Origin: Latilactobacillus graminis DSM 20719
GTDB taxonomy: Bacteria > Bacillota > Bacilli > Lactobacillales > Lactobacillaceae
Direction: 5' to 3'
Assembly (NCBI RefSeq): GCF_001436415.1
Contig: NZ_AYZB01000058.1
Location: 124,001 to 188,000 of the forward strand
DNA length: 64,000 bases
Part shown: in pieces, positions 1-8,347 of the stretch
Position numbering within the stretch: position 1 is the first letter of the stretch
How the letters are laid out: every line of letters starts with the position of its first letter
Notes under the pieces: model-generated
What the model was told of the DNA's origin: nothing
What the model saw: only the letters and a program-made list of their open reading frames with translations
Databases searched by the model: none
Program-made: the position numbers and the translations under genes

Positions 1-635
1 TCCAGACATTGGCTGAAAAGGGCAATTCCATCAGTTATCTATTACAAGATCAAACGGTATTAGGCTTAGTGGCCCAGGGTGATCAGCTTAAGCCGGAAGC
101 GCCACTTTTTATCCAAGCATTGAAAAAACGTAACATTCAACCAGTCATGCTGACCGGTGATAATCAACAAGTAGCCCAAAAAGTTGCGGCACAGTTAGGC
201 GGCATGGAGGTTCAGGCTAATTTAAAACCGGAAGATAAAGCGGCAATCATCAAAGATTACCAAGCAAACGGTGAAGTGGTCTTAATGGTTGGTGATGGGG
301 TCAATGATGCACCCAGTTTAACCCGAGCTGATATTGGGGTCGCAATTGGGGCTGGAACAGATGTTGCGATTGATGCGGCGGACGTAATTCTCGTTAAAAG
401 TAATCCCAATGATATTATGAACTTTTTGAACCTTTCGCGCTCAACCAACCGTAAGATGACACAGAATCTTTGGTGGGGTGCCGGCTATAATATTATAGCA
501 ATTCCTTTGGCGGGCGGATTATTTGCTGGTCTTGGAATCGTCTTGGGCCCTGCAGTCGGTGCCGTTTTAATGTCGCTTTCCACAATTGTTGTGGCTATTA
601 ACGCAATGACTTTAAAATTAAAACGTAATGAATAA
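1..635 (+). CDS. copB: Copper-translocating P-type ATPase, CopB-like (C-terminal part)
   Basis: This is the 3' end of a gene that begins left of the window; the reading frame is open from base 3. It encodes about the last 210 residues of a P1B-type heavy-metal ATPase, a membrane pump that uses ATP to move copper out of the cell. Visible are the P-domain TGDN element, the hinge motif GDGVNDAPS and the last two membrane helices, with the YN pair in [16 protein letters not shown] and [12 protein letters not shown]. MSxST is typical of the CopB subgroup, whereas CopA usually has MSSS. The P-domain DKTGT and any metal-binding N-terminus lie outside the window. The metal specificity is inferred from helix motifs. 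A terminator-like hairpin follows at 708. Confidence 0.85.
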   Translation, partial: QTLAEKGNSISYLLQDQTVLGLVAQGDQLKPEAPLFIQALKKRNIQPVMLTGDNQQVAQKVAAQLGGMEVQANLKPEDKAAIIKDYQANGEVVLMVGDGVNDAPSLTRADIGVAIGAGTDVAIDAADVILVKSNPNDIMNFLNLSRSTNRKMTQNLWWGAGYNIIAIPLAGGLFAGLGIVLGPAVGAVLMSLSTIVVAINAMTLKLKRNE

Positions 636-707
636 TGTCAATCTTTTTTTCCTATCTTTGGAGTAAGCCCGGTAAGGACGGGCGAAAGAAAATATCGCGT
701 ACAATTA

Positions 708-745
708 GACGTATACAACATATAGTTGTGGTACGTCTTTTATTT
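708..745 (+). terminator. Terminator-like hairpin after the copper ATPase
   Basis: GACGTA pairs with TACGTC, and inside it ACAAC pairs with GTTGT around ATATA; the stem is followed by TTTTATTTT. It could end the copper ATPase transcript. The inner ACAAC-ATATA-GTTGT dyad also resembles a degenerate NrdR box, about 39 bp upstream of the stronger box at 754-769. Confidence 0.55.
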
Positions 746-753
746 TGGATTAT

Positions 754-769
754 CTACTATATATAGGTT
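754..769 (+). promoter_or_regulatory. NrdR box upstream of nrdD
   Basis: The core CTATATATAG (757-766) matches the central ten positions of the published NrdR consensus (CWATATATWG). It sits in the likely nrdD promoter about 60 bp before the start codon. NrdR is the ATP/dATP-sensing repressor of ribonucleotide reductase genes, and nrdR itself is at 53330-53803. NrdR usually binds paired boxes; the only possible partner is the poorer dyad at 715-730. Confidence 0.7.
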
Positions 770-830
770 GAATCTAACTTTTTAATCCGCTATGATGGGT
801 TTACTGATTCAAAAGGAGACTAGTGCTGAG

Positions 831-3038
831 ATGGATATAAGAATAGCTGCAGAAGCAGATTTACAAATTAAAGTGATTAAAAGAGATGGGCGGATCTTAC
901 CTTTTTCTGCGGATAAAATTGAACAGGCAGTTATTAAAGCCGCAAAAAATGTAAAGAACGAATTAGAACCATTAGATTATCAAATGTTAAACGCGATTGC
1001 CGATGATGTTGTGAGTGAAGTTGGTAGTCGTTTTGATAAAGATATCAAGATTTATGAATTGCAGAATATTGTGGAACATAAGTTATTGGAACATCATCAG
1101 TACGATATTGCACAAGCGTACATTAATTATCGGACACAACGGGATTTTGCCCGCAATAAAGCAACTGATATTAATTTTACGATTCAGAAATTATTGAAAA
1201 AAGACCAAAATGTGGTTAATGAAAACGCCAATAAAGATAGTCATGTTTTTAATACACAACGGGATTTAACAGCAGGCACCGTTGCTAAAGCCATGGGTTT
1301 GAAAATGCTACCTGATAAAGTGGCCAATGCCCACTTGAAAGGTGAGATTCATTGGCATGATTTGGATTATCAACCATACAGTCCAATGACTAATTGTTGT
1401 TTAATTGATTTTAAAGAAATGTTGAATCATGGCTTTAAAATTGGTAATGCTGAAGTTGAAGCCCCGCATTCAATTCAGACAGCTACGGCCCAAATGTCCC
1501 AAATTATTGCGAATGTTGCATCTAGTCAATATGGGGGGTGTTCAGCTGATCGAGTGGATGAATTACTAGCATCATTTGCTGAAAAAAATTACGCAAAACA
1601 TTTAGCAGATGCCCATAATTGGATTGACGGTGATGCTAAACAAAAAGACTATGCACAAGCTAAGACTGAAAAAGATATTTATGACGCTATGCAAGCGTTA
1701 GAATATGAAATCAATACTTTGTATTCTTCACAAGGACAGACGCCATTCACAACGCTGGGTTTTGGTTTAGGGAGTAGTTGGATTGAACGGGCAATTCAAA
1801 AAGCAATCCTTGCAATTCGCATTGAAGGGCTTGGCAAGGAAAAACGGACTGCAATCTTTCCAAAACTGGTTTTTACAGTTAAACGCGGATTGAACTTAAA
1901 TCCCAGTGACCCTAACTATGATATCAAACAGTTAGCGGTTGAATGTGCTACCAAACGAATGTATCCAGATGTATTAATGTACGATAAACTAGTTGAATTA
2001 ACGGGTTCATTCAAAGCACCGATGGGCTGTCGTAGTTTTTTACAGGGATGGAAAAACGAACAGGGCCAAGAAGTTAACAGTGGTCGGATGAACTTGGGCG
2101 TGGTGACAATTAACCTACCGCGAATTGCCCTTGAAGCTGCTGGCGACCAAGCTAAGTTTTGGAAAATTCTTGAGCAACGTCTCGTAGTCTGCAAGGAAGC
2201 ACTTGTCTTTAAAGTTGAACGGGCTAAGGAAGCTAAACCAGAAAATGCACCGATCTTATACAGATATGGGGCTTTTGGGAAACGCTTAAAGAAGACGGAT
2301 CGTGTTGATGAAGTTTTTAAAAATTCACGAGCAACGGTGTCATTAGGTTATATTGGCCTATATGAGGTCGGTACAGCGTTCTTTGGTCCGGAATGGGAAA
2401 ATGACACTACGGCGAAAGAATTCACAATAGACGTGGTTAAGAACCTCTATAAGCACTGCCTGGGTTGGGAAAAAGAATATGGATATCATTTCTCAGTTTA
2501 CAGTACGCCAGCAGAAAGTTTAACGAATACATTCTGTCAAAAAGATACCGAGAAGTTTGGGATTGTTGAAAATATTACGGATAAAGAATATTATACGAAT
2601 AGTTTTCATTACGATGTTCGGAAGGCGCCGACGCCATTTGAGAAATTAGACTTTGAAAAAGATTATCCTAAATATTGTGCGGGGGGTTTTATTCATTATT
2701 GTGAATACCCTAATCTACGGCAAAATCCTAAGGCCCTAGAAGCCGTCTGGGATTATGCTTATGATCGAGTCGGTTACTTAGGGACAAATACCCCGATTGA
2801 TCAATGTTTTAAATGCGGTTTCAAAGGTGATTTTAAGCCAACAGAACGTGGTTTTCAATGTCCCCAATGTGGCAATGCGGATCCGACAACATGTGACGTG
2901 GTTAAACGGACCTGTGGTTATTTAGGAAATCCACAACAACGGCCAATGGTCCATGGGCGACACAAAGAAATTGCTAGCCGGGTTAAACACATGCATATTA
3001 CCATTGGAAATGATAATAATACTGTAGCACGTCAATAA
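831..3038 (+). CDS. nrdD: Anaerobic ribonucleoside-triphosphate reductase
   Basis: Class III ribonucleotide reductase, which makes dNTPs from NTPs with a glycyl radical under anoxia. The protein starts with an ATP-cone (VIKRDGR onward) that binds ATP/dATP for allosteric control. It ends with a zinc site (CFKCG and CPQCG) and the radical loop RTCGYLG, with the radical glycine near residue 696 of 735. Conserved substrate-site cysteines occur in NCCLIDF and APMGCRSF. I chose ATG 831 because AAGGAG at 813-818 precedes it. An in-frame ATG at 792 would add 13 residues but has no ribosome binding site. It forms an operon with nrdG, which supplies the radical. An NrdR box upstream implies repression by NrdR. 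Confidence 0.95.
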   Translation: MDIRIAAEADLQIKVIKRDGRILPFSADKIEQAVIKAAKNVKNELEPLDYQMLNAIADDVVSEVGSRFDKDIKIYELQNIVEHKLLEHHQYDIAQAYINYRTQRDFARNKATDINFTIQKLLKKDQNVVNENANKDSHVFNTQRDLTAGTVAKAMGLKMLPDKVANAHLKGEIHWHDLDYQPYSPMTNCCLIDFKEMLNHGFKIGNAEVEAPHSIQTATAQMSQIIANVASSQYGGCSADRVDELLASFAEKNYAKHLADAHNWIDGDAKQKDYAQAKTEKDIYDAMQALEYEINTLYSSQGQTPFTTLGFGLGSSWIERAIQKAILAIRIEGLGKEKRTAIFPKLVFTVKRGLNLNPSDPNYDIKQLAVECATKRMYPDVLMYDKLVELTGSFKAPMGCRSFLQGWKNEQGQEVNSGRMNLGVVTINLPRIALEAAGDQAKFWKILEQRLVVCKEALVFKVERAKEAKPENAPILYRYGAFGKRLKKTDRVDEVFKNSRATVSLGYIGLYEVGTAFFGPEWENDTTAKEFTIDVVKNLYKHCLGWEKEYGYHFSVYSTPAESLTNTFCQKDTEKFGIVENITDKEYYTNSFHYDVRKAPTPFEKLDFEKDYPKYCAGGFIHYCEYPNLRQNPKALEAVWDYAYDRVGYLGTNTPIDQCFKCGFKGDFKPTERGFQCPQCGNADPTTCDVVKRTCGYLGNPQQRPMVHGRHKEIASRVKHMHITIGNDNNTVARQ

Positions 3039-3072
3039 GTGTAAAAAACAAAACTTGAAGGAGTTTTTGAAG

Positions 3073-3654
3073 ATGTCAGTAAAACAACGAGGTCCGAAGA
3101 ATCCGGCTCCCCAAGAATGGCGCTCTGAAAATTTAAGCCAAGGTTATATTGCAGATTATAAACCGTTTAACTTTGTTGATGGGGAAGGTGTCCGTTGTAG
3201 TTTGTATGTGAGTGGGTGTCTGTTTGCCTGCCCAGGTTGTTATAATCGTGTCGCCCAAAATTTTCGCTATGGTCGCCCATATACTCGTGAGCTAGAAGAT
3301 CAGATTATTGCAGATTTGGGTCAGTCTTATGTGCAGGGATTGACACTGTTGGGTGGGGAACCTTTTCTAAATACAAAAACGTGCTTATCGCTGGTAAATC
3401 GGATTCGAGCTACTTATGGTGCTACGAAGGATATCTGGGCGTGGACTGGTTACACATGGGAAGAATTAATGCAAGAATCCGCTGATAAGCGCGAATTATT
3501 AGCGAAAATTGATATCTTGGTGGATGGTCGCTTCATGCAAGCCCAAATGGATCTCACACTGCAGTTTCGTGGGAGTGCAAATCAGCGGATTATCGACGTC
3601 GCAAAATCGTTAGCGACGCAAAAGCCTGTTATATGGGCAAAATTAGTCCACTGA
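3073..3654 (+). CDS. nrdG: Anaerobic ribonucleotide reductase activating protein
   Basis: Radical-SAM activase of about 193 residues that installs the glycyl radical on NrdD using S-adenosylmethionine and a [4Fe-4S] cluster. The cluster motif CxxxCxxC is visible as CLFACPGC (C49, C53, C56), and LLGGEPF is the usual SAM-contact segment. Start ATG 3073 follows AAGGAG (3058-3063) at ideal spacing; an in-frame TTG at 3055 lies upstream of that site and is rejected. It begins 34 bp after nrdD and ends before a strong terminator, so the two form a bicistronic operon. Confidence 0.95.
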   Translation: MSVKQRGPKNPAPQEWRSENLSQGYIADYKPFNFVDGEGVRCSLYVSGCLFACPGCYNRVAQNFRYGRPYTRELEDQIIADLGQSYVQGLTLLGGEPFLNTKTCLSLVNRIRATYGATKDIWAWTGYTWEELMQESADKRELLAKIDILVDGRFMQAQMDLTLQFRGSANQRIIDVAKSLATQKPVIWAKLVH

Positions 3655-3733
3655 AAATAAAATGTAAAATAAAAATATAAAAAAATAAATTTTCATTTCT
3701 TGTGATTGGTATATACCTAATATGATCAAAAAA

Positions 3734-3772
3734 GAGCGTCAAGCCATAGTTAAGATGGGTTGACGCTTTTTT
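3734..3772 (+). terminator. Terminator of nrdDG
   Basis: GCGTCAA (3736-3742) pairs with TTGACGC (3760-3766), extended by inner CCAT/ATGG pairing, and is followed by a T-run. Confidence 0.85.
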
Positions 3773-3821
3773 GGTTTGCATGAAACCTGCTAATAGGGTT
3801 GATAATGAATAAGATTATTGT

Positions 3822-3850
3822 TTGACAACGCTTTCTGTAAACACTATCAT
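3822..3850 (+). promoter_or_regulatory. SigA promoter with overlapping cre-like site for the PTS gene
   Basis: TTGACA (3822-3827), a 17-bp spacer and TATCAT (3845-3850) form a near-consensus promoter. TGACAACGCTTTCT (3823-3836) matches the catabolite-responsive element (TGNAANCGNWNNCW) with one mismatch and covers the -35 hexamer. CcpA binding here would block RNA polymerase, as expected for a sugar-uptake gene. That regulatory role is inferred. Confidence 0.65.
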
Positions 3851-3904
3851 AATACTTGTAATAGCAATTTTATATATTATGATTCGAGAAAAGGAGTGAG
3901 GTTA

Positions 3905-5194
3905 ATGGATTCATTTATCAGTTTCATGGAGAAACGATTTTTACCAGTTGCGGCTAAAGTTGGGAATCAAAGACATTTGATTGCCATCCGGGATGCCTTT
4001 GTGACAACAATGCCATTGATGATCTTGGGTGCTTTTGCAACTTTGATTAACAACTTGCCGATTCCGGCATATACCAATTTCATGAATAGTATTTTTTCGA
4101 AGACGGTTGGGAAAGGCGCTGAAAAAGCCTACATCTGGACCAAATTTGGGGGTAACGCTTGGAGCGGAACGTTCGCTATTCTTTCTGTCTTCATCGTTTT
4201 CTTGGTGGCTTATAATTTAGGTAAGTCATATAATATTAATCCACTAGCAGCTGGTGTAACAGCATTGGGGTCATTTTTTGCTGTTGGCGGTCTTGCAGGA
4301 ATGGATTCAATGGGGTTATTCGTTGCTTTAATTGTTGCGATTATTTCAACAGAAATTCTTAGACGTTTATTAGGCAACAAACATTTAGTTATTAAGATGC
4401 CCGATGGTGTTCCACCAGCAGTTGCACAATCATTTGCGGCATTATTACCATCAATGATAACCATTGCAGTTTTCTCATTATTTGCAACAATTTTATTAGG
4501 ATTTGGTGTTGAAAATATTGTGACATCATTCTACAAAGCCGTTCAAGAACCATTCCAAGGGCTTGCAAACAGCTATCCTTCAGCATTATTATTAGCATTT
4601 ATTACGCCGTTATTATGGTTCTTCGGGCTCCATGGGGCTAACATGATTGAACCATTTATGCAAACCATTAATGCGCCAGCAATTACTGCCAACTTGAATG
4701 CAATTAAAGCTGGTAAGGCAGCACCTTATATTGTTAACAAACCATTCTTTGATTCATTTGTTAACTTAGGTGGGACTGGGGCTACATTGGGCTTGATCAT
4801 TGCAATTTGGTTGGTCGGCCGTAAGAATAAACAATATACAATCGTTGGGAACTTGAGTGCCGCACCTGGGATTTTCAATATTAATGAACCATTAACATTC
4901 GGGTTACCGATTGTATTGAATCCAATTCTGTTCATTCCATATATTGCCACACCAATGGTAATTGTGACGATTGCTTACTTTGCAACGAGCACTGGATTAG
5001 TGCCAGCAGCAACGGTTATGCCACCTTGGGTAACACCACCAATTATTGGCGGTGTGATTGCAACAGTTAGTTGGCAAGGTGGGGTCTTAGCGGCAGTTAA
5101 CTTAGTCGTTTCGACACTAATCTATCTACCATTCATTAAGATTGCTACAACAATCGCCTTAAAAGAAGAAGCTGAACGTGATCAAGCAGCTTAA
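3905..5194 (+). CDS. PTS system EIIC, lactose/cellobiose family
   Basis: Membrane permease subunit (429 residues) of a phosphotransferase system that carries a beta-glucoside or diacetylchitobiose-like sugar during phosphorylation. The N-terminus (FMEKRFLPVAAKVGNQRHLIAIRD), about ten hydrophobic helices, LHGANMIEPF and NINEPLTFGLP are typical of the CelB/LacE EIIC family. ATG 3905 is chosen because AAAGGAG lies just before it; the frame stays open 29 codons further upstream, but across the promoter. No EIIA or EIIB gene is adjacent, so it must borrow soluble partners encoded elsewhere. The substrate cannot be read from the sequence. The overlapping cre-like site suggests glucose repression. 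Confidence 0.9.
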   Translation: MDSFISFMEKRFLPVAAKVGNQRHLIAIRDAFVTTMPLMILGAFATLINNLPIPAYTNFMNSIFSKTVGKGAEKAYIWTKFGGNAWSGTFAILSVFIVFLVAYNLGKSYNINPLAAGVTALGSFFAVGGLAGMDSMGLFVALIVAIISTEILRRLLGNKHLVIKMPDGVPPAVAQSFAALLPSMITIAVFSLFATILLGFGVENIVTSFYKAVQEPFQGLANSYPSALLLAFITPLLWFFGLHGANMIEPFMQTINAPAITANLNAIKAGKAAPYIVNKPFFDSFVNLGGTGATLGLIIAIWLVGRKNKQYTIVGNLSAAPGIFNINEPLTFGLPIVLNPILFIPYIATPMVIVTIAYFATSTGLVPAATVMPPWVTPPIIGGVIATVSWQGGVLAAVNLVVSTLIYLPFIKIATTIALKEEAERDQAA

Positions 5195-5240
5195 GCAATA
5201 AAAAACAGTCCGACGAATTTGTCGGACTGTTTTTTATTGC
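5195..5240. terminator. Bidirectional terminator between the PTS gene and the lipoprotein gene
   Basis: A perfect 20-bp inverted repeat around GAATTT, with A-runs on the left arm and T-runs on the right, serves two convergent genes. The stop codon of the minus-strand lipoprotein gene lies inside its right arm. Confidence 0.9.
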
Positions 5241-6436
5241 GCTGACTCACTTGCGATGCTGATTTGTCCATTTTGAATGTCACTAATAACAATGTCTTTA
5301 GTGATTTGACCGGCCGTTGCATCAGTTATATATTTGAGACTCTTGCTCATGCCAACCACTGCTGGTCCAGCTTTAACCGTGATAGTTGAAGCCGCTTCTC
5401 CTGGCTTTTGTTGATCAAGTTGTTTGAAAATAATTTGATTGGTTTGAGATAGATCACTGGCAGCTAACTGTGAGTCGGTTTTTTGATAGCTAGTGGTCTG
5501 ACCAGCACCAATTCGCAATAGTACATGATCATTCATGAAAAGATAGAGGTAGCCGATACTATCGCCACTGGCAATTGATTTGGGTGTTAGTTCGTAATCA
5601 GCTTGTGCGGCAGCTCTTTTCTGGGCAGCATAGGTGGTATTTTGGTTGAGGGTCATCAAGGAATATTGAGATAGATCTTGGATAGCGGATCGTTCCAAAC
5701 TATCATAACGTTGTTGATATAAGAAACCATCCTTTACCATCATCTTACCCGTATCATTTGCACTGGTAGTGGTGTCAGCCGCAATCCACGTGCCGTTGAG
5801 ATGATTTAGCGTAACTGGTTTAGCAGTCGGATTAGCAGCAATTTTATGACTTGTGAATAATTGTCCACGATTGAATGTGGTTGGTTCATTTGAATCTCGG
5901 TATTGTGTGCTAATGGCATATAACTGATTGCCTTTAGCGATGAAGCCTTGGTTGATTGTGACTTGACCGGTCTTTGTTTCAAGGAAAATAAAATCCGAAA
6001 GGTGGCTAATTTTAAAGTTCGCACCTAATTTTTTTAAAGCAGTGTTGGCTTGCGCGACGGTTATTAAGTGAAGTGTTTTTTGATAGCTTTTGATGAGAGA
6101 CCTACGACTGTCATGTTGCCACTTTTTGAATGATATTGGCTGATAGCTAACTGATTGATTTGTGAGTTGCCCCTTAATCATCTGCCATTGTTTAGGGGCC
6201 GTTTGTTGAGTAATATTTGAAACTGTAATTTGTTCAGAAAGGCCACGGCTAGTTTGTTGGGAAAGTAATTGTTTTTTGGATAACCAAATTTTTGAGTCGT
6301 CAGCCAGTATTTTTTTAGTGGTATCTCGAGGCACGGAGCTTTTCGATCGGGCTGGTGGTGTTGATGTGGTTTTAGTGTGGCAACCTACTAATAAGGTCAT
6401 CGCTAAAAATACAGCGATTAAAATTGGTTTACGCAT
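5234..6436 (-). CDS. Lipoprotein of unknown function in a two-component operon
   Basis: I do not recognise this family. The 400-residue product begins with a lipoprotein signal (MRKPILIAVFLAMTLLVGC), with lipobox LVGC giving a lipidated Cys about residue 19, so it should sit on the outer face of the membrane. A Thr/Ser/Pro-rich linker follows. A middle segment with LNGTWIAADTT and DGFLYQQRYD could be a lipocalin-like beta fold, but that is a guess. ATG 6436 has GGAG upstream and overlaps the end of the kinase gene by 8 bp, so the two are probably translationally coupled. Context suggests an accessory protein of the antimicrobial-peptide sensing module. No partner motif proves this. Confidence 0.8.
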   Translation of the reverse strand: MRKPILIAVFLAMTLLVGCHTKTTSTPPARSKSSVPRDTTKKILADDSKIWLSKKQLLSQQTSRGLSEQITVSNITQQTAPKQWQMIKGQLTNQSVSYQPISFKKWQHDSRRSLIKSYQKTLHLITVAQANTALKKLGANFKISHLSDFIFLETKTGQVTINQGFIAKGNQLYAISTQYRDSNEPTTFNRGQLFTSHKIAANPTAKPVTLNHLNGTWIAADTTTSANDTGKMMVKDGFLYQQRYDSLERSAIQDLSQYSLMTLNQNTTYAAQKRAAAQADYELTPKSIASGDSIGYLYLFMNDHVLLRIGAGQTTSYQKTDSQLAASDLSQTNQIIFKQLDQQKPGEAASTITVKAGPAVVGMSKSLKYITDATAGQITKDIVISDIQNGQISIASESAQ

Positions 6437-7460
6437 GGTGTGACTCCGCTTCATTAGTCTGAAGAGGCGCTGCACCAAAGGGGCCGCCGTCTTCAACCGT
6501 ATTGTAGTAGCTTAAAAAGGGAAAAAGTAATTTAAAAGTCGCGCCCTGACCCTGATTAGGGGTAACTGAAAGCGTATGGCCAAGTTTTCGGCTTAGTGAC
6601 TGTGCTAGGTATAAACCTAAACCGGTTGAATGATGGTTGGAATGGCGACCGTTTTGCCCAGTAAAACCCTTGTCGAAGATTCGGGGTAAATCTTCAGCTG
6701 GGATGCCGATTCCTGAATCGATGATACTCAGCCAAACGCCTTGTTCATCACGTTGAATTTGAATTATAATGTGACCTTGATCAGCAGTGTATTTTAAAGC
6801 ATTCGAGATAAGTTGATTTAAAATAAAAGTTAACCATTTGGCGTCGGTTAGAACGGTTTGGTCATTTCCAAGTAGTTTAAATTGAATGTGTTTTTGAATG
6901 AAATAATTGCGATTTTGGCGAATAACTTGGTTGATGAGTGGGGTTAGGGGATATTCTTGAACAAGGTAATCTTTGGAAAAGCTATCTAGTCGTGAGTAGT
7001 AAAGTACTTGTTCAACATAATGTTCAATTTGTACGAGTTCGTTGGTCATTTGATTGAATTTAGTTTCTGAAATTTGGGTTTCAATAGATTCCAGTAACAA
7101 TTGAATGGCTGCAAGGGGAACCTTGCTTTCGTGAACCCAACCATCAATGAAATCTTTTTGATCTTGCTGGGCTAAAATAAGCTGATCAATACTCTGTTGA
7201 TGATAGACCAAAACTTGATTAACATAGTGTTGGATAAATTGCTTTTCAGCAGAGGTTGCCCCGGTTAGTGGCCAATTCAGGCTATCTTCCTTAGCATCTA
7301 AGCGTTTTTGAATGGTCCGATACCATTTTAGATGATAGCTATATAAGCCAACTAAAAAAGCACCAAAGAAGAGAGTTAGTAATAAATCGAGATATGAAAG
7401 GGTTGTCTTGGCAAAACGCATGTTTGGATCAAGCCACAAAACGATGTCTAAGACAAGCAT
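6429..7460 (-). CDS. BceS-like sensor histidine kinase, possibly truncated by a nonsense codon
   Basis: Intramembrane-sensing histidine kinase that would phosphorylate the upstream-encoded response regulator. Visible are one hydrophobic helix (YLDLLLTLFFGAFLVGLYSY), the phosphorylation box WVHESKVPL with His110, the N box (NQLISNALKYT), DSGIGIP and GLGLYL. The real start was probably ATG 7520, which has AAGGAG before it. That frame reads seven codons and then meets TAG at 7497-7499, after which the same frame continues with a first membrane helix into this ORF. The start given here (ATG 7460) is the first Met after the stop and lacks a good ribosome binding site. The gene may therefore be a recent pseudogene or depend on weak reinitiation. 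Confidence 0.75.
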   Translation of the reverse strand: MLVLDIVLWLDPNMRFAKTTLSYLDLLLTLFFGAFLVGLYSYHLKWYRTIQKRLDAKEDSLNWPLTGATSAEKQFIQHYVNQVLVYHQQSIDQLILAQQDQKDFIDGWVHESKVPLAAIQLLLESIETQISETKFNQMTNELVQIEHYVEQVLYYSRLDSFSKDYLVQEYPLTPLINQVIRQNRNYFIQKHIQFKLLGNDQTVLTDAKWLTFILNQLISNALKYTADQGHIIIQIQRDEQGVWLSIIDSGIGIPAEDLPRIFDKGFTGQNGRHSNHHSTGLGLYLAQSLSRKLGHTLSVTPNQGQGATFKLLFPFLSYYNTVEDGGPFGAAPLQTNEAESHHA

Positions 7461-7529
7461 GCCACCGCAGAAAAAGACAATATGAAATAAATGGTCCTAT
7501 AAAAATTTTTTAAATGTCATCTTAACTCC

Positions 7530-8204
7530 TTAAGGAATAATGTAGCCCTGACCAATTTTTGTTTGGATATAGTCCCCTAAACCAGTCCGTTCGATTTTTT
7601 TACGAAGGCGGTTGATGTTAACAGTCAGCGTATTATCATCAACAAAGCGCTCATCGTCCCAGAGGGTGCGCAATAACATTTCTCGGCTTACAATTTGCCC
7701 ATGATGACGTATCAAAAATTGGAGCAGTTTATATTCATTTTTCGAAAGATCAATGGTTGTTTCACCAACTTGGGCGCCACCACTTTGGAGGTTAATCATT
7801 AAGCCATTATGTTCAATGACATCTATATTACGGTCAACATAGTTGTATGTCCGGCGCAAGAGGGCCTTGATTTTAGCAATTAACACTTCCATTGAAAAAG
7901 GTTTATTAACGAAGTCATCACCACCCATATTCATCGCCATAACCATGTCCATATTGGTACTTCGACTAGAGATAAAAATAATCGGTACTTTGGAAACTTT
8001 ACGAATTTTACGGCACCAATAAAAACCATCATAAACGGGTAAATTAATGTCAAGCAAAATTAGATGCGGTTGACTAGTTAAAATTTGGTCGAAGATGGTA
8101 TCAAAATCAGTGGGTAGGCTGGCGGTTAATTGCCATTTATGCAAGTTTTCAGCGATTAAATTAGCAATGATCGCATCATCTTCAACAATCATAATTTCAA
8201 ACAT
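7530..8204 (-). CDS. BceR-like OmpR-family response regulator
   Basis: Response regulator of 224 residues. The receiver domain has the acidic pocket EDD near the N-terminus, phospho-acceptor Asp52 in LLDINLP, and a conserved Lys in FVNKPFS. The C-terminal OmpR/PhoB winged helix (LSKNEYKLLQFL, VDDNTLTVNINRLRKKI) binds DNA. Start ATG 8204 follows GAGGAG; a further in-frame ATG seven codons upstream lies before that site. It is first in an operon with the histidine kinase and lipoprotein, and divergent from the ABC transporter it most likely activates in response to cell-wall-active peptides. Confidence 0.92.
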   Translation of the reverse strand: MFEIMIVEDDAIIANLIAENLHKWQLTASLPTDFDTIFDQILTSQPHLILLDINLPVYDGFYWCRKIRKVSKVPIIFISSRSTNMDMVMAMNMGGDDFVNKPFSMEVLIAKIKALLRRTYNYVDRNIDVIEHNGLMINLQSGGAQVGETTIDLSKNEYKLLQFLIRHHGQIVSREMLLRTLWDDERFVDDNTLTVNINRLRKKIERTGLGDYIQTKIGQGYIIP

Positions 8205-8347
8205 ATTTAAATTCTCCTCATACATAGATAGGCTAATACTAACGATTCACACCTGAAAAAACAACCATCTAAGGTCGTAGTTTGAGAATGGGATTTTTGC
8301 CTGAAACTCTGTTAAAATGGGTACCAGTCAATTAAGGATGTGGAAAA

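Noticed and set aside
661-690. GCCCG/CGGGC hairpin at 667-683 as a riboswitch
   Set aside because: The stem is only 5 bp and no conserved riboswitch core could be recognised around it.
792-830. Upstream ATG as the nrdD start
   Set aside because: No ribosome binding site precedes 792, whereas AAGGAG lies between it and ATG 831. The 13 extra residues are not typical of NrdD.
1916-2194. Minus-strand frame inside nrdD
   Set aside because: It lies wholly within a well-conserved gene, has no ribosome binding site and no recognisable protein features.
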